From Glebionis coronaria (taxonomy: Eukaryota > Streptophyta > Magnoliopsida > Asterales > Asteraceae), in the NCBI GenBank assembly GCA_025667525.1, contig CM046877.1, positions 619,022,580 to 619,086,579 on the forward strand: a DNA stretch of 64,000 bases, written 5' to 3'. Positions 11,274-24,521 of the stretch are shown in pieces; positions within the stretch are counted from its first letter, which is position 1; each line of letters opens with the position of its first letter. The position numbers and the translations under genes were made by a program. The notes below the pieces were generated by a model. The model did not search any database. It was not told the DNA's origin and saw only the letters and a program-made list of their open reading frames with translations.

Positions 11274-14200
11274 TGTAACACCCCCAAATTTATACAATTC
11301 AATACTGAGTAAGAGTCGTTGGTGTTACAGGATAACACATTACTCACATTATAGACAACGCTTAAAAATTTGCGTCGTTTATTAGTAAAGTATTTCCATT
11401 CAAAAATATCAAATTTACATAGGTCCCAAGTCATAGTATTTAATACAATTTTACAAAACATTTGAATGGAAATTGTTATTTAAGTGCGGGCCATAAATTC
11501 TTGTCGTCTTCCCGAGAATTACCTTCAAGTACCTGAGATAAAACATGTTAAAAGAAAAGGTCAGCGAAAACGCCGAGTGAATTCATAAAGTTTAATGAAA
11601 TCCATTAATATATCATCGGTATAAAATTATTACCGAAAATCATTTTGTACAAATCCTTGTAGTAGGCCATAAAATAGCCGAAGCCATTTTATACAAATCC
11701 TTATCAAAATCATAATATAGGCTTTTGCCTTCAAAATCATTATACGAATCATTGTCGTAAAAACATCATACAATACGTTTTATAATGTTGTATAGAGTTA
11801 AATAAAAACCGTTACATGAATATGGTTATGTAAAACCAAAACACGAACATAATATCAATAATAAGGCCCCGTATTTGCTAGTCAGGCAATATATCGTAAT
11901 TCAGTGCGTATAGCAGTATTTCGTTATTTGGATTATTATAAGCCGCATGACATTGTTACCTTACTACAACAAACAACGGGTAGCTAACCCGAAACTCATT
12001 TGCGCATCTAAAACAGTGTGTCGTCACAATAATCACACTTATATAAATCTTCTCATACATAAATTCGCTTACCAATCAATGTGGCACGACGGGGATCAAC
12101 CGTCAAGGCGCGAACTGGGGTGATCGTCCCCAAATAGTACTATTATATGCATAAGCGTCTACCAAATCCCGGTAGTTCACAATTCATGCTAATGGGACTT
12201 TTAGTGACATAACCTAACTGTAATAATCCATTTCATTTCATTTATCGGGTCATATAATCATTCATCGGGTCATACAATCATCCGGCTCCAAATCAATAAA
12301 CAAATAATCAGGACAGATGGTGTCCTATTTTATCAAAACTAACATGTTATCTCCCTCGCGGGTTTATAAAACATTTCATAAAAACATTTGAAATAGTGCG
12401 AGGCTGTGAAGTTACGTTGATTGGGAAAGGCGGGTTATCGGCGATTCGGATGTACGGTACGTGCTTCAATCACGGAAACCTAGACAAATAATACTCGCCT
12501 TAGACTTTTGTCCAATGACTTTATAAAAAATAATAGCTATGTATATGTATGATGATTTTATTAATACGATGATGATCAAGTAGGATTGTACATTCTCATT
12601 TACTCATTTTAGCGTTATGTGTTGACAACTTTTATACTTGTTTCACTAGTTTATCTTCTTTACTTGTCAAGGCCCATTAAGCCCATTATAAGCCCATTAC
12701 ATTTTATTAGTCAAATTACACTTTTAACATCAGCCCTATACTTACATGTTGGGCCCAAGTGGGTTAAGCCCAATAAGTAAGTCCATTAGTATTTAGCCAA
12801 ATTAGTTGGGTTAATAGTCCAATATGGCAAATTTGGCCCGTTAATGTCCATATGTTATAAAGCTTAGGTTTTATCGGTTTTTACTTGTTATATGCGTTTA
12901 TACATCAGTATGTGAGTTTATAAAATGTTTACATTAGACGGGTCTGACCGTCTAAGTTTTATTTGACAAAAACGTTAATTTATCGGTTTTAGACGAAAAG
13001 ACGTAAAAAGCATGTTTATAGTTTTATAACTTATAAAACTTATCGAATTACCATTTTTATAAAATGTCCCATTTATTTATTATTGTACATACTTATATAA
13101 ATGTAATATATAAGTTAGTGGGTTTTAATTTATATTTTATACTATATTTATTTAAGTGCTATTATAATACTATTATACTTTAATTTCACAAAATCTGATT
13201 TTTAGTTTCACTTTCACCATTTTTATCATATCTTGAGTTATACAAGGAGATAGAAGCTCATTTTTGGATGACATAAACTTCATATTATGTGTTACAAAGA
13301 ACTTAGTTTTAGCTACTGCTCAATCCAAGTCTAAGTATGCCTAACAGTCCTCATAAAACAGACTATTCAGATTGAGACATCAATTTTGTTTTGATCATAT
13401 CTCACTCATTATAATGATTCCATTGCATGACCAACTCTCACATGTGTACAAGACTTAATACTTATTGTATATTGATTCCACTATGCCTTTTTATCAGTTT
13501 ATCATATGGTTGCGTACTGTTTTTATACAGCCAACTATTTTAAGCATGATTTAACCATTTTACATGTGCTTTTCCATCTTTTTACCTATGTTTATCAACA
13601 CCAAATCCCCACATAATATTTTTAATCATGATTCATCATTATATACATATACATAAATAAAGAAAATACAAGATTACATAATCAAAATAACAAGAGGATA
13701 GGAAGAAACAATCTATATACCACCATTAGTGATGAAAAGATGAGTTTTTGATGAACAAGACTTGGATTTTGATGGCAAAACTTGTGATAAACCAATATCA
13801 TCTTCAAGTCCACCAATCTTTATAAACTCCTTGTGGGAAATCAGCCGTATGACACCAAGAAATCTCCTCCTTGGATGTTAGAATCACCTCCAATCTTCAA
13901 GGCTTCAAAGGTTCTTCATCATATGTGTAGATAACACAAAGTTTGTGGTTAAAATAGATCAAAATGGGGTGTTTGATGGTGGTTTTTGGACGGCAATAGT
14001 AGAGAGAAAGAGTGTGTGTTTTTGTGGTGGTATTGCATGTGTTGAAAATGAGAAAATGGTTTAAGAGAAATGGTTTTGGTGGTTTTTGTTTACTTGTTAA
14101 GTTAAGTAAACAAGTGTTGCTTGTAAGCTACAAACTTGACACCTCATGGTGTGGTGTCCATGGTTTGGCCGTCCCATAGAGTGGGGTGGGACAAGTGTTT

Positions 14201-14716
14201 ACTTGTCTCATCCCACTAATTTACGGGTATTCCTCGATTCTAGTTTCCTCGATTTGCGTGCCATCAGGTCGTTCTATGAAAACGTTTTTTATAAATTATG
14301 AATCAACGGCACAAAACGAATCTAATAAAATTTGTCTCATCAAAAACGGAGTTCAAAAACGTAAATACGTAATCCTAAGGTTTCCGGTTTAGTCGTAAAG
14401 GACGTTAAATTATTCACGTAAGTTCTAATCTCTTCTCGTAAATTTGTGAGTTTATGAACCAACACAAATTTAAAATCTCAAAATAATATTCACGGATAAA
14501 TTTATTTCCTGAAATGTCGGACTGTCACCAAAAACGGTGTATGTAAACGTAAGCACGTAACGTAGAATCCTCCGGTTTAGACGTAGTCGATGTTACTTCA
14601 AGACGTAAACCCAAATTTTTCCCAAAAATGAGTGAGTTCATAATATAACATTAAAATAATGTTTTTAGATAATACTTGAGAATAAAATCTCAACCATAAA
14701 TTGACGGATTGTCACA
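11274..14716 (-). repeat. gypsy-1 5' LTR (element sense), complete, 3443 bp
   Basis: On the plus strand it runs from TGTAACACCCCC to GATTGTCACA, i.e. TG...CA. Its 3' two-thirds repeat 3575-5858, and it is homologous along its whole length to the gypsy-2 LTRs. Confidence 0.92.
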
Positions 14717-15788
14717 AAAAGTGAAGTTTGATGTTCTTGATATTTCTGGAAAAGACTATTTCCCTTGGACTCTTGATGCCGAGATCCATCTAACCGCAAA
14801 TAATTTGGGAGAAACAATTAAAACCGGAAATAAAGCGTCTTCACAAAATCGCGCTAAAGCAATGATATTCCTTCGTCATCATCTTCATGAGGACCTAAAG
14901 AAGGAATACTTAACGGTGAAAGACCCGTTAGAATTATGGGGAAAATTAAAAGAAATATTCGACCATAAAAAACAAGTAATCCTCCCTAAAGCCCGTTATG
15001 ACTGGATGCACCTTAGGTCGCAAGATTTTAAATATGTCAACGAGTATAACTCTGCAATGTTTAGCATAACGTCTAAATTAATACTATGCGGATAGAAGCT
15101 TACCGAGGAAGACATGCTTGAGAAAACTTTCTCCACTTTTCATGCTTCCAATATGCTTCTCCAACAACAATATAGAGAACTTGGTTTTAAAAAGTATCAT
15201 GAATTAATATCCGTTCTTCTTGTTGCCGAGCAAAACAATGAGCTATTGATGAAAAATCATCAAGCACGCCCCACTGGTTCTATTGCACTGCCTGAGGCGA
15301 ATGCGACATCAAATATGAGGGGACGTGGTCGTGGTAATAACCGCGGGAATGAACGCAGCCGCGGCCACGGGCGTGACCGAAATATTGTTTGTTATCGTGA
15401 TGGTTACAATCCCAAGCCATATGATTTTAAGGGTAAAAATGATAAGGGGAAAAAGATGCAACATCAAGCTCCCACTAATTTAAGAAATCCTTGCAACCGA
15501 TGTGGCTTGAACAATCATTCGACAAAACAATGTCGTACCCCCAAACATTTTGTTGATCTCTATCAAGCATCAATCAAGAACAAAGGAAAATTCATTGAAA
15601 CAAACTTCACTGATAATTTGGATTCTAATGAGTCAAATCCAAATGTGCGTTTCGACTCTTCATATTTTTTGATGATGTCGAAGACGTTGTTGCTTCCTTT
15701 TCAAACAATGGGAATGATAACTAGAAATACCTGGCATTTCATTTTTTTTTTTCCAAGAATAAATGTTTTAAGTTTCATGTTTGAATAA
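14717..15788 (+). pseudogene. Copia-1 gag, interrupted by one stop
   Basis: The reading frame opens with VKFDVLDISGKDYFPWTLD, typical of Copia gag of the UBN2 type. It continues through KAMIFLRHHLHEDLKKEYL and PKARYDWMHLRSQ. A TAG at 15093-15095 stands in frame between LCG and KLTEEDMLEKTFSTFH. A basic Arg/Gly-rich stretch follows (RGRGRGNNRGNERSRGHGR), then a zinc knuckle CNRCGLNNHSTKQC (C-x2-C-x4-H-x4-C) that would bind the RNA genome. The frame loses family likeness after about 15650. The start codon is missing because gypsy-1 cut the gene. Confidence 0.9.
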
Positions 15789-15880
15789 GCTAGGTTTATA
15801 TTTTTCTTCACAATGTCACTCGTATTATGAGTTTTTATTAATGAAATACTTTTTTTATACTATGAAATGTTCATTTATTT
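15789..15880 (+). other. Spacer between Copia-1 gag and pol
   Basis: Short T-rich non-coding stretch with stops in all plus frames. It separates the gag end from the protease frame. Confidence 0.5.
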
Positions 15881-18800
15881 TTGTATCGTTTTTTTTTCAA
15901 GGATATGAAAAGCAAGTTAGAAAATTATAAAGAAGAATGTCTAGTAGATAGTGGAACAACGAATACCATTTTGAAAAACAAAAACTATTTTTACGAGTTT
16001 CACATAGCAAGTGAAAATGTCAACACAATATGTGGCACTAGTAACTTGATTGAAGGCTATGGAAAAGCATGTTTTATGTTACCTAAAGGTACAAAGTTAA
16101 TCATAAATGATGCATTGTATTCGAGTAGATCCAGGAGAAATCTACTAAGTTTCAAAGACATAAAACGTAATGGTTATCATCTTGAAACCATGTCTGAAAA
16201 TAACATTGAATATCTCCAAATCACATCCATTAGAAATGGAAAAAAGACCATAATGGAAAAAATGAAAGGTCTGTCTACTGGTTTGTATTTTACATATATA
16301 AACCAAACAGAAAAAATATGGTTTCTACTCGAAAATGTGTAGATCCAATAAAGTTTACTCTTTGGCATGACCGATTAGGTCATCCAGGTGACGTAATGAC
16401 GAGGGGAATTATTAAGAGCTCAAATGGGCATCCACTAAAGGACCTTAAGATCCTAGTATCAAAAGATTTATCATGTGAATCATGCTCTCTTGGGAAAATG
16501 ATAATTAGGCCCTCAATCAATAAAGTTGAAAATGAATCTCCTTTGTTTTTAGAAAGAATTCAAGGAGATATTTGTGGGCCAATTACTCCTCCGTGTGGAC
16601 CATTTCGATACTTTATGGTATTAATTGATGTATCATCACGATGGTCACATGTATGTCTATTATCATCAAGAAATGTTGCTTTTGCAAGGCTATTAGCCCA
16701 AATAATTCAACTAAGAGCACATTTCCCAGGTCATCATATCAAGAAGATCAGACTCGACAATGCAGGAGAATTTACATCACAATCATTTAATGATTTTTGT
16801 ATGTCAATTGGGATTACCGTTGAGCATCCTGTAGCACATGTTCATACACAAAACGGTCTATCTGAATCTTTAATAAAAAGTTTACAACTAATTGCTAGAC
16901 CATTGCTCATGAAATCAAAATTACCATCTTCTGCATGGGGACACGCTATCTTACATGCTGATGCTCTTATTAGATTAAGACCATGTGCATCTCATGAGTA
17001 TTCTCCACTCCAGCTGGTTTCTGGAAGAGAACCAAGTTTGTCTCATCTAAAAATATTTGGTTGTGCTGTTTATGTCCCAATTTCTCCACCACAACGTACA
17101 AAGATGGGACCTCAAAGAAGATTGGGAATTTATGTTGGATTTAATTCTCCATCAATCATCAAATATTTAGAACCATTATCTGGAGATATCTTTACAACAC
17201 GTTTTGCTGATTGTCATTTTGATGAAACAACATTCCCAATCTTAGGAGGAGAAAAGAAAAAGTTGGACAAACTAGATGTAACTTGGAATGCATCATCGGT
17301 ATCTTTTCTTGACCCTCGAAGTGCTCAATGTGCGTTAGAGGTTCAAAAGATTATTCACTTACAACGAATAGCGAATGAATTACCAGATGCATTTACTGAC
17401 TCAAAAAGAGTTACTAAGTCATATATTCCAGCTTTAAATGCACCTTCTCGTATTGATCTTCTAGAAACTCGGAATGAGTCAAATGTACGAAGAAAGAGTG
17501 GGAGACCAACGGGTTCCAAGGACACGAATCCACGAAAAAGGAAAGAGCAGAATACGATTGGCAAAGTCCAAGAAACTATTATCAATAAAATCCCAAAGGA
17601 GATTAAAAATGACACAGAAAATGTGGACAAATCTTTTGAAAATAACCATGTGCCAAATGAATATGAGATCTCAATAAACGTTGTACAAAACGGTACTACA
17701 TGGAATCGAAATGAAACATGCGTTGATGATATTTTTGCATATGCTATAGCAAGTGAAATAATAGATGACGGATATTATGTTCCAAAATCTATTTTAGAAT
17801 GTCGACGAAGAAATGATTGGCCAAAATGGCAAAAAGCCTTACAAGCTGAATTAGATTCACTTGAAAAGCGCCAAGTATTTGGCCCTGTAACCTTAACCCC
17901 AAATAATGTGAAGCCGGTAGGCTATAAGTGGGTATTTGCGATAAAAAGAAATGAGAAAAATGAAATTGTGAGATACAAAGCAAGACTTGTGGCACAAGGT
18001 TTCTCACAAATACTCGGGGTATATTATGAGGAAACGTATTCTCCTGTTGTGGATGCGACAACTCTAAGATTTCTAATCAGCCTTGCAAACGCTGAAAGGC
18101 TTCGTATGCGTCTTATGGATGTTGTTACAGCTTACATATACGGATCACTTGATAGTGATATCCGAGGGATTAAAAATGCCTGAAGCTTGTAAATCAAAAC
18201 CCCGAGAAATGTTCTCAATCAAACTAAAAATATCTTTATACGGATTAAAACAATCAGGACGAATGTGTTATAACCGCCTCAGTGAATATCTTTCAAAAGA
18301 AGGGTATAAAAGTAATCAAATTAGTCCGTGTGTTTTTATCAAAAGATCAACGAAAAGTTTTACAATCATTGCAGTTTATGTTGATGATTTAAATATCATT
18401 GAGAATTCTGAAGAAATTGAACATACTGCAAAATTGTTAAAAAACGAGTTTGAAATGAAAGACCTTGGTATGACAAAATTTTGTCTTGGCTTGCAAATTT
18501 AGCATTTGAAAAATAGAGTGTTTTTCCATCAATCCAACTATACTGAAAAACTATTGAAACGATTCAATATGGATAAAGCTCATCCGTTAAGCTCACCAAT
18601 GGTTGGTCGTTCACTTAACCGAGAACTAGACCCATTCCGTCCCAAAGAAAATGATGAGGACATTATTGGTCCTGAAATACCTTATCTATGTGCAATAGGG
18701 GCTTTAATGTACCTTGCTAGCAATACACGTCCAGATATTACATTTTCAGTTAACTTACTAGCAAGATACAGTTCTTAGCCAACACGCCGACATTGGAATG

Positions 18801-19381
18801 GGATTAAACATATATTTCGGTATCTTTGTGGTACCCGTGATATGGGACTATTTTACCAAAAGAATTAAAAAACAAAGTTGGTTGGATATGCTGATGCTGG
18901 ATATCTATCTGACCCACATAAGGCACAGTCACAAACAGGGTATGTTTTCACTTATGGAGAAACCGCAATCTCTTGGAAGTCAACGAAGCAATATTTAACT
19001 GCTACTTCATCAAATCATGCGGAACTCATTGCACTTTATTAAGCTAGTCGAGAGTGTGTCTGGTTGAGATCAATGATTCAACATTTTCAAGAAGAATGCG
19101 GGCTCGAGTCAATCAAAGGAAATCCAACTTTATTATATGAAGACAATGCGGCATGTATAGCTCAAAATCAAGGAAGGGTATATCAAAGGGGACAAGACAA
19201 AACATATTTTCCGAAATTTTTCTTTACATATGATCTACAAAAGGACAGAGTCATTGATGTTCGTCAAATTCGATTAAGTGATAATTTGGCTGACTTATTC
19301 ACAAAATCATTGCCGAAAAAAGTTTTTGAAAAGCTGGTTCAGAAGATCGGCCTTCGACGCTTGAAAGACATATCAATTTGA
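15881..19381 (+). pseudogene. Copia-1 pol: protease, integrase, RT, RNase H; broken frame
   Basis: Protease carries the DSGTT active site (about 15946). The gag-pre-integrase/integrase zinc region has WHDRLGHPG and CESC. The integrase core follows with GDICGP, RLDNAGEF and LSESLIKS, covering the expected D, D and E residues. RT has GYKWVFAIK, YKARLVAQGF, SLYGLKQSGR and the intact active site YVDD near 18380. RNase H has GYADAGYLSD, ATSSNHAELIALY and a C-terminal LADLFTKSLP. Lesions: a frame change near 16315, a small deletion near 18158 after GSLDSDI, stops at about 18500-18502 and 18776-18778, a stop near 18870, and a TAA near 19040. Domain order and identity are certain; function is lost. 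Confidence 0.93.
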
Positions 19382-19497
19382 GGAGGAGCATTATGCGTAT
19401 GGTACTCTTTTTCCCTTCATCAAGTTTTTATCCCATTAGAATTTTCTTGATAAGGTTTTTAACGAGGCAGATCATGGCGTATAACAAAGGGTGAATA

Positions 19498-19509
19498 TCA
19501 AAGGAGGAG
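19498..19509 (+). other. Polypurine tract of Copia-1
   Basis: TCAAAGGAGGAG lies immediately before the LTR start TGTTAT. Another GGAGGAG lies just after the pol stop (about 19381). Confidence 0.8.
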
Positions 19510-20183
<674 letters not shown>

Positions 20184-20567
20184 TTAAGATTAAAAAAGAC
20201 ACGGAGGGACTATTTTTGCCAAAATGTCCAAAATTTACAAAAAAGCGACGAAAGGACTAAATTGTAAATATGACGAAAATTGGTTATCACAAGTGATATT
20301 TCGTTACTGGTAAAAACAATGAAATATCACTAGAGATAAACCAATGAAATCACTAGTGATATTTCATTAACATAGTTACTGCGTAATTTCCCAGTGATAT
20401 TTTATTGTTTTATTAACAGTGATATTTCATTGATTTTCGCTAGTGAAATATTACTAGTGATAATTCATTACTCCGTCATATTTATAATTTTGGTACCTCC
20501 GCCCATTTTTTCAACTTTTGAACATTCTGGCAAAAATGGCCCCTCCGTGGTTTTTTTTAAATCTTAG
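20184..20567. mobile_element. Foldback/MITE-like element with long imperfect inverted repeats
   Basis: The left arm (about 20184-20300: TTAAGATT, ACGGAGGG, ATTTTTGCCA, AAATATGACG) reappears inverted in the right arm (about 20440-20567: CGTCATATTT, TGGCAAAAAT, CCCTCCGT, AATCTTAG). The loop is filled with inverted copies of AGTGATATTTCATT. No coding capacity. No convincing target duplication was found; the class (Mutator-like or other) is open. Confidence 0.6.
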
Positions 20568-21968
20568 GTTAATCTCTACCATTAGATCAAAAATAGATGA
20601 AGGGTGGGAATTTGTCCCTTGATTTCCATAAAAAAAGGATGCAAAATAACTTTTCTCAGTTTGTTTCTTGTTGTAGAAAAAATGTTTACTTTTTTACTTT
20701 GTGTTGTTTTAAAATACGGAGTAATTGTTCATTATGTATTTTTTAAAAATTGAAAATGGTTTTAATGAACAATGATGATATTTGATCGTTGTAAATTTAC
20801 TTAGATCAAATGAAAATGAATGATTTTATTTTTAGACGAGTGATATGTATTTTTGAGTTAATTGCATAAATCGTCTTTGTGATTTATCCCTTTTAATGAA
20901 ATTAGTCTTTACAAAGTTTTTTGTCCGGATACTTTTTTCATGGTTTTTGACTAATATCGAGTTGGGTCCCTTGAATATCAATTCCTTATCGCTTTTGGTC
21001 CTTTGTATTGTATATATATTTTTTATTATAGATAAAATTTCAAATAATGTTCAGTGTAAGTATCTTTGATAATTTTAATGCCACTTGTTATTTTAGGTAA
21101 TTGTAATTTATTAGAAACAATTGCAATTTCACATTAAGCTCGAACACGAGTAAGGACATCCATTATAATGACCTTTTATAAACCTTTATAAATTTAATTT
21201 TTGATGTCACATTCACATTTTATAATCATTTAATTTTTTGAACCTTATTCTATTAGGGTATAAAAAGTTTAGAGTTTTATAAATCATTCACATAACACAT
21301 GCATTTAATGTTTTATGATATTGAAAAGGTTTATGATTTAGAACATCTTCATGGCGCCTATATATAAAACAAAATTCCACTATGATTGAAATAAATATAA
21401 ATATTTTCAATGTTTTTAAACTTATTCTTGGATGTTTCATATTTAATCCTCTAAGTGAAATGTTAAGTACCAACTCGTTTGAGTGAATGCGTTTTTCAAA
21501 TACAACAAAAGATGTAGGGTCGAGGCATTGCCCCTAGTTGGGGATCTAGCTTGCTCCAAATGAGTTATGCGTATTCGGACTAAAACCAACTGACGCAACG
21601 GTTGGCCAGAGTCATGATTGTTAGTTCATTTGACATTAACGAAAACAAACAATATTTCTTGTTTTGATTTGTCATATATGCTTTGAAAAGAGTGTTTTGA
21701 TTATCTTATTTTAATAGAGATTTCATGTAACCTAATCAATAAGTTAGTTGGCCCAAACTGGCTTGAACTAACTAATATATATTTATCTAATATAATGGTC
21801 GAGATATTTATTTATAACAGTGAATTATACACTATTTAATCAAATATAAAGTATTTAAGATTATCACCAGTAAGTTATATTTTGATTTGAACAATAGGTT
21901 GACAATGAGTAAGTAGTGTCACGTCTTAAAACATAAGGTTGAGAATGACTAAGTACCTATTTTGATTT
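20568..21968. repeat. Segmental repeat copy A
   Basis: Blocks match copies B (from 42579) and C (from 46380) in the same order: the AATGATGATATTT segment, AATAATGTTCAGTGTAAGTATC, AAGCTCGAACACGAGTAA, the GATGTAGGGTCGAGGCAT block, and ATAAGTTATATTTTGATTT. About 150 bp at 20857-21010 is absent from B and C and looks like a small insertion. Copy A lacks the stretch around the hAT target site. No protein reading frame is conserved, so this is duplicated non-coding DNA. Confidence 0.75.
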
Positions 21969-22895
21969 GAACCTCTAATGTTGAATCATATCTAATACAT
22001 TGAACCTCTAATGTATAACCCTATCTTGTACATTGAACCTCTAATGTTGAACCCTATCACATACATTGAACCTCTAATGGATAACCCTATCTAATACATT
22101 GAACCTCTAATGTTGAACCCTATCTAATATATTGCAACTTTAATGTTGAACCCTATCTAATACATTGAACCTATATTGTTGAACCCTATCTAATACATTG
22201 AACCTCTAATGTATAACCATATCTCATACATTGAACCTCTAATGTATAACCCTATCTAATACATTGAATCTCTAATGTTGAACCCTATCTCATACATTCA
22301 ACCTCTATTGTTGAACCCTATCTTTTACATTGAACCTCTAATGTTGAACCCTATCAAATGCATTAAACCTCTATTGTATAACCCTATCTCATACATTGAA
22401 CCTCTAATGTATAACCCTATCTAATACATTGAACCTTTAATGTTGAACCCTATCTCATACATTGAACCTCTAATGTACAACCCTATCTCATACATTGAAC
22501 CTCTAATGTATAACCCTATCTAATACACCGAACCTCTAATGTTGAAACCTATCTCATACATTGAACCTCTAATGTATAACCCTATCTCATACATTGAACC
22601 TCTAATGTATAACCCTATCTAATATATTGAACCTCTAATGTTGAACCCTATCTAATACATTGAACCTCTAATGTTGAACCCAATCTCATACATTGAACCT
22701 CTAATGTTGAAAATTATCTAATACATTGAACCTCTAATGTATAACCCCATCTTATACATTGAACCTCTAATGTTGAATCCTATCTCATACATTGAACCTC
22801 TAATGTATAATCTTATCTAATACGTTGAACCTTTAATGTTAAACCCTATCTAATACATTGAACGTCTAATGTTGAACCCTATCTAATACATTGAA
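21969..22895. repeat. 33-bp minisatellite, block 1 (about 28 units)
   Basis: Tandem units of 33 bp in two interleaved variants, differing at AATGTTGAACCC versus AATGTATAACCC and at CTAATACATTG versus CTCATACATTG. Occasional point changes and short indels occur. All frames carry stops, so it is not a coding repeat. The array stops abruptly at TTGAA where a solo LTR begins, and resumes at 34702. Confidence 0.95.
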
Positions 22896-23706
22896 TGTAA
22901 CACCATCATTTTATCTTTACGCAGCAGAACATCGATCTAGGGTATTACTTCATAGAACACAAGTCATAATAATTGAAAACAACTCAAAAGATTGATAAAA
23001 TAAACTTTCTTTATATATCATTGAAAAATCAGAGTTTTACAATAAAAGGTTCCCAAAATCTATGTTAATAATTTCAAGCTTGTACATTTTCATGCCATCC
23101 TTATGCTGCTTCATGCTATTAGTCACAGTTTCTTGAAATATATGCTTACAAGACAACACAAAGGTTGAGTGAATTCATAGGTTTTAAACATGTTTTGAAT
23201 ACAAGTATATCATCCGGGCTACAGTGTTATACGCCCGCATAAAATAATATTCATACTGCACTATGCTCATGACCCCGCTGCTAGACAATATCATAACCAA
23301 CAAACTGCCCTTATAAGAAGGTAGTCTGCCAGACTAACCTTCGTTTAGCAAAATAAAGTGTATTTGTTTAGCCAATGTAGGAACCTTCAGCTGTTGCCAA
23401 GCGCGACTTGCCCAAATAGGGGCTGTCAACCCCCCAAATATTACTATTTACAATATTAGAGCTAATTTTCTAGAAATGATTAGCGGTTCATCATTAAAAA
23501 GGTACTTAATGGCGGTAGTAAACATAGTGTCAATAATCTTACCATACAATCATTTAAAAGCACTTGTATTCTAGTTTTAAAATATATCCTCCTCACGGGT
23601 TTTCAAATCATTTATAAAGCATTTAAAAGTGAGGCTATGAACTCACCTTATGTCCATAGAATCCGAGCTATAACCAGATATATTTCATTCACAGATAAAC
23701 AGCTTG

Positions 23707-24506
23707 TGTTAGTTTATGGACTTTAATTTTAATAAGTCGTGTGTTAGGACCGAACTCGGGATTACGGGATTGCACACAATACATATAGAGTTAATTTATT
23801 TAGTAAATATATTTATATGTTTATTAAATTAAATCGAGCTATAATTTTAACGAACGTTAAGTATTAAGAGATAAGGTTTAACGGTCGTTGTAGAATTAAA
23901 TAGAAGAGGAAAAGAAAATTCTGGAACAACCCAAGGGGTGTGTTTGGACGTCGGCTAGAATAAGAGGGGGAGAAGGAAAACTTTCCTTAAATTTGTTTAC
24001 TTGGGCTACAAGGATAATTAGGTCTATATAAACAAACCCCTTACCCTCATAATCCTACACACCACGTCTCTTTGTTCTTCTGTTCCTGCGATCAAAACCA
24101 AACGCACCTTAGGGTTGTTTGGGTTTTTGGTGTAGCTAAATAATCAAGTCCTGGCCCCTCTCTAGGGTTGTTGGGTTGATTTTCCACTAGACGTTGAAGC
24201 TCGGTTTACACGTACTAGCATTACAGTTAGCTCGTTGTAATACGTGTGTACAAGAGCGTAATACAATCTTACTTTAGATTGTATCTTGCATCGATTAACA
24301 AAACGATAAGGGGTTAATCATTGATCCGTTATAAACCCTAAATGGAGGTTCGTTCTTATCTTGTGGAATCACATTAGCTAAACGTATGTAACCCTAATTC
24401 GATTAATTAGAATTGTGTTATTATGATCTTGTTACATCGCTTCCGCTATATGTGCTTTGATATTTCTTAGGGTTTTAATAATTGTTATGAACTATATAAA
24501 CCTTCA
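23707..24506 (+). repeat. Copia-2 5' LTR, 800 bp
   Basis: It starts TGTTAGTTTATGG and ends ACCTTCA. A TATA box (TATATAAA) at 24025-24032 suits a promoter at the U3/R border. It is nearly the same as 31066-31833. Confidence 0.92.
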
Positions 24507-24507
24507 G

Positions 24508-24521
24508 TGGCATCAAGAGCC
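24508..24521 (+). other. Primer-binding site of Copia-2
   Basis: TGGCATCAAGAGCC follows the LTR by one base and resembles the iMet primer site TGGTATCAGAGC, with a substitution and an extra A. Confidence 0.75.

Larger units (their letters stand above)
3575..14716 (-). mobile_element. Ty3/gypsy LTR retrotransposon (gypsy-1), minus strand, one LTR truncated
   Basis: The repeat at 11274-14716 matches 3575-5858 over the latter's whole length, giving an LTR pair around a 5.4 kb interior (5859-11273). Orientation is minus: reading the minus strand, TGGTACCAGAGC (plus 11259-11270) lies 3 nt after the LTR ending GGGTGTTACA and matches the initiator-Met primer site TGGTATCAGAGC except at one base. 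A purine tract lies next to the other LTR. Interior frames carry decayed RT and integrase in gypsy order (RT before integrase). The left LTR lacks its first 1147 bp because the CACTA element interrupts it. The right end abuts Copia gag, where AAAAG (14717-14721) is the expected target duplication. The long LTRs suggest a Tekay/Del-like chromovirus, but I see no chromodomain. Confidence 0.9.

Noticed and set aside
14186..14392. Frames at 14186-14392 and 61076-61324 encoding similar peptides
   Set aside because: Both lie at the same place in homologous gypsy LTRs, antisense to the element; the likeness comes from LTR homology rather than a gene.
16177..18061. Minus-strand frames opposite Copia-1 pol
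   Set aside because: They are antisense to clearly recognised integrase and RT frames.
21969..22895. Evenly spaced repeats resembling a CRISPR array
   Set aside because: Units are head-to-tail with no unique spacers, and the context is plant transposons; it is a minisatellite.
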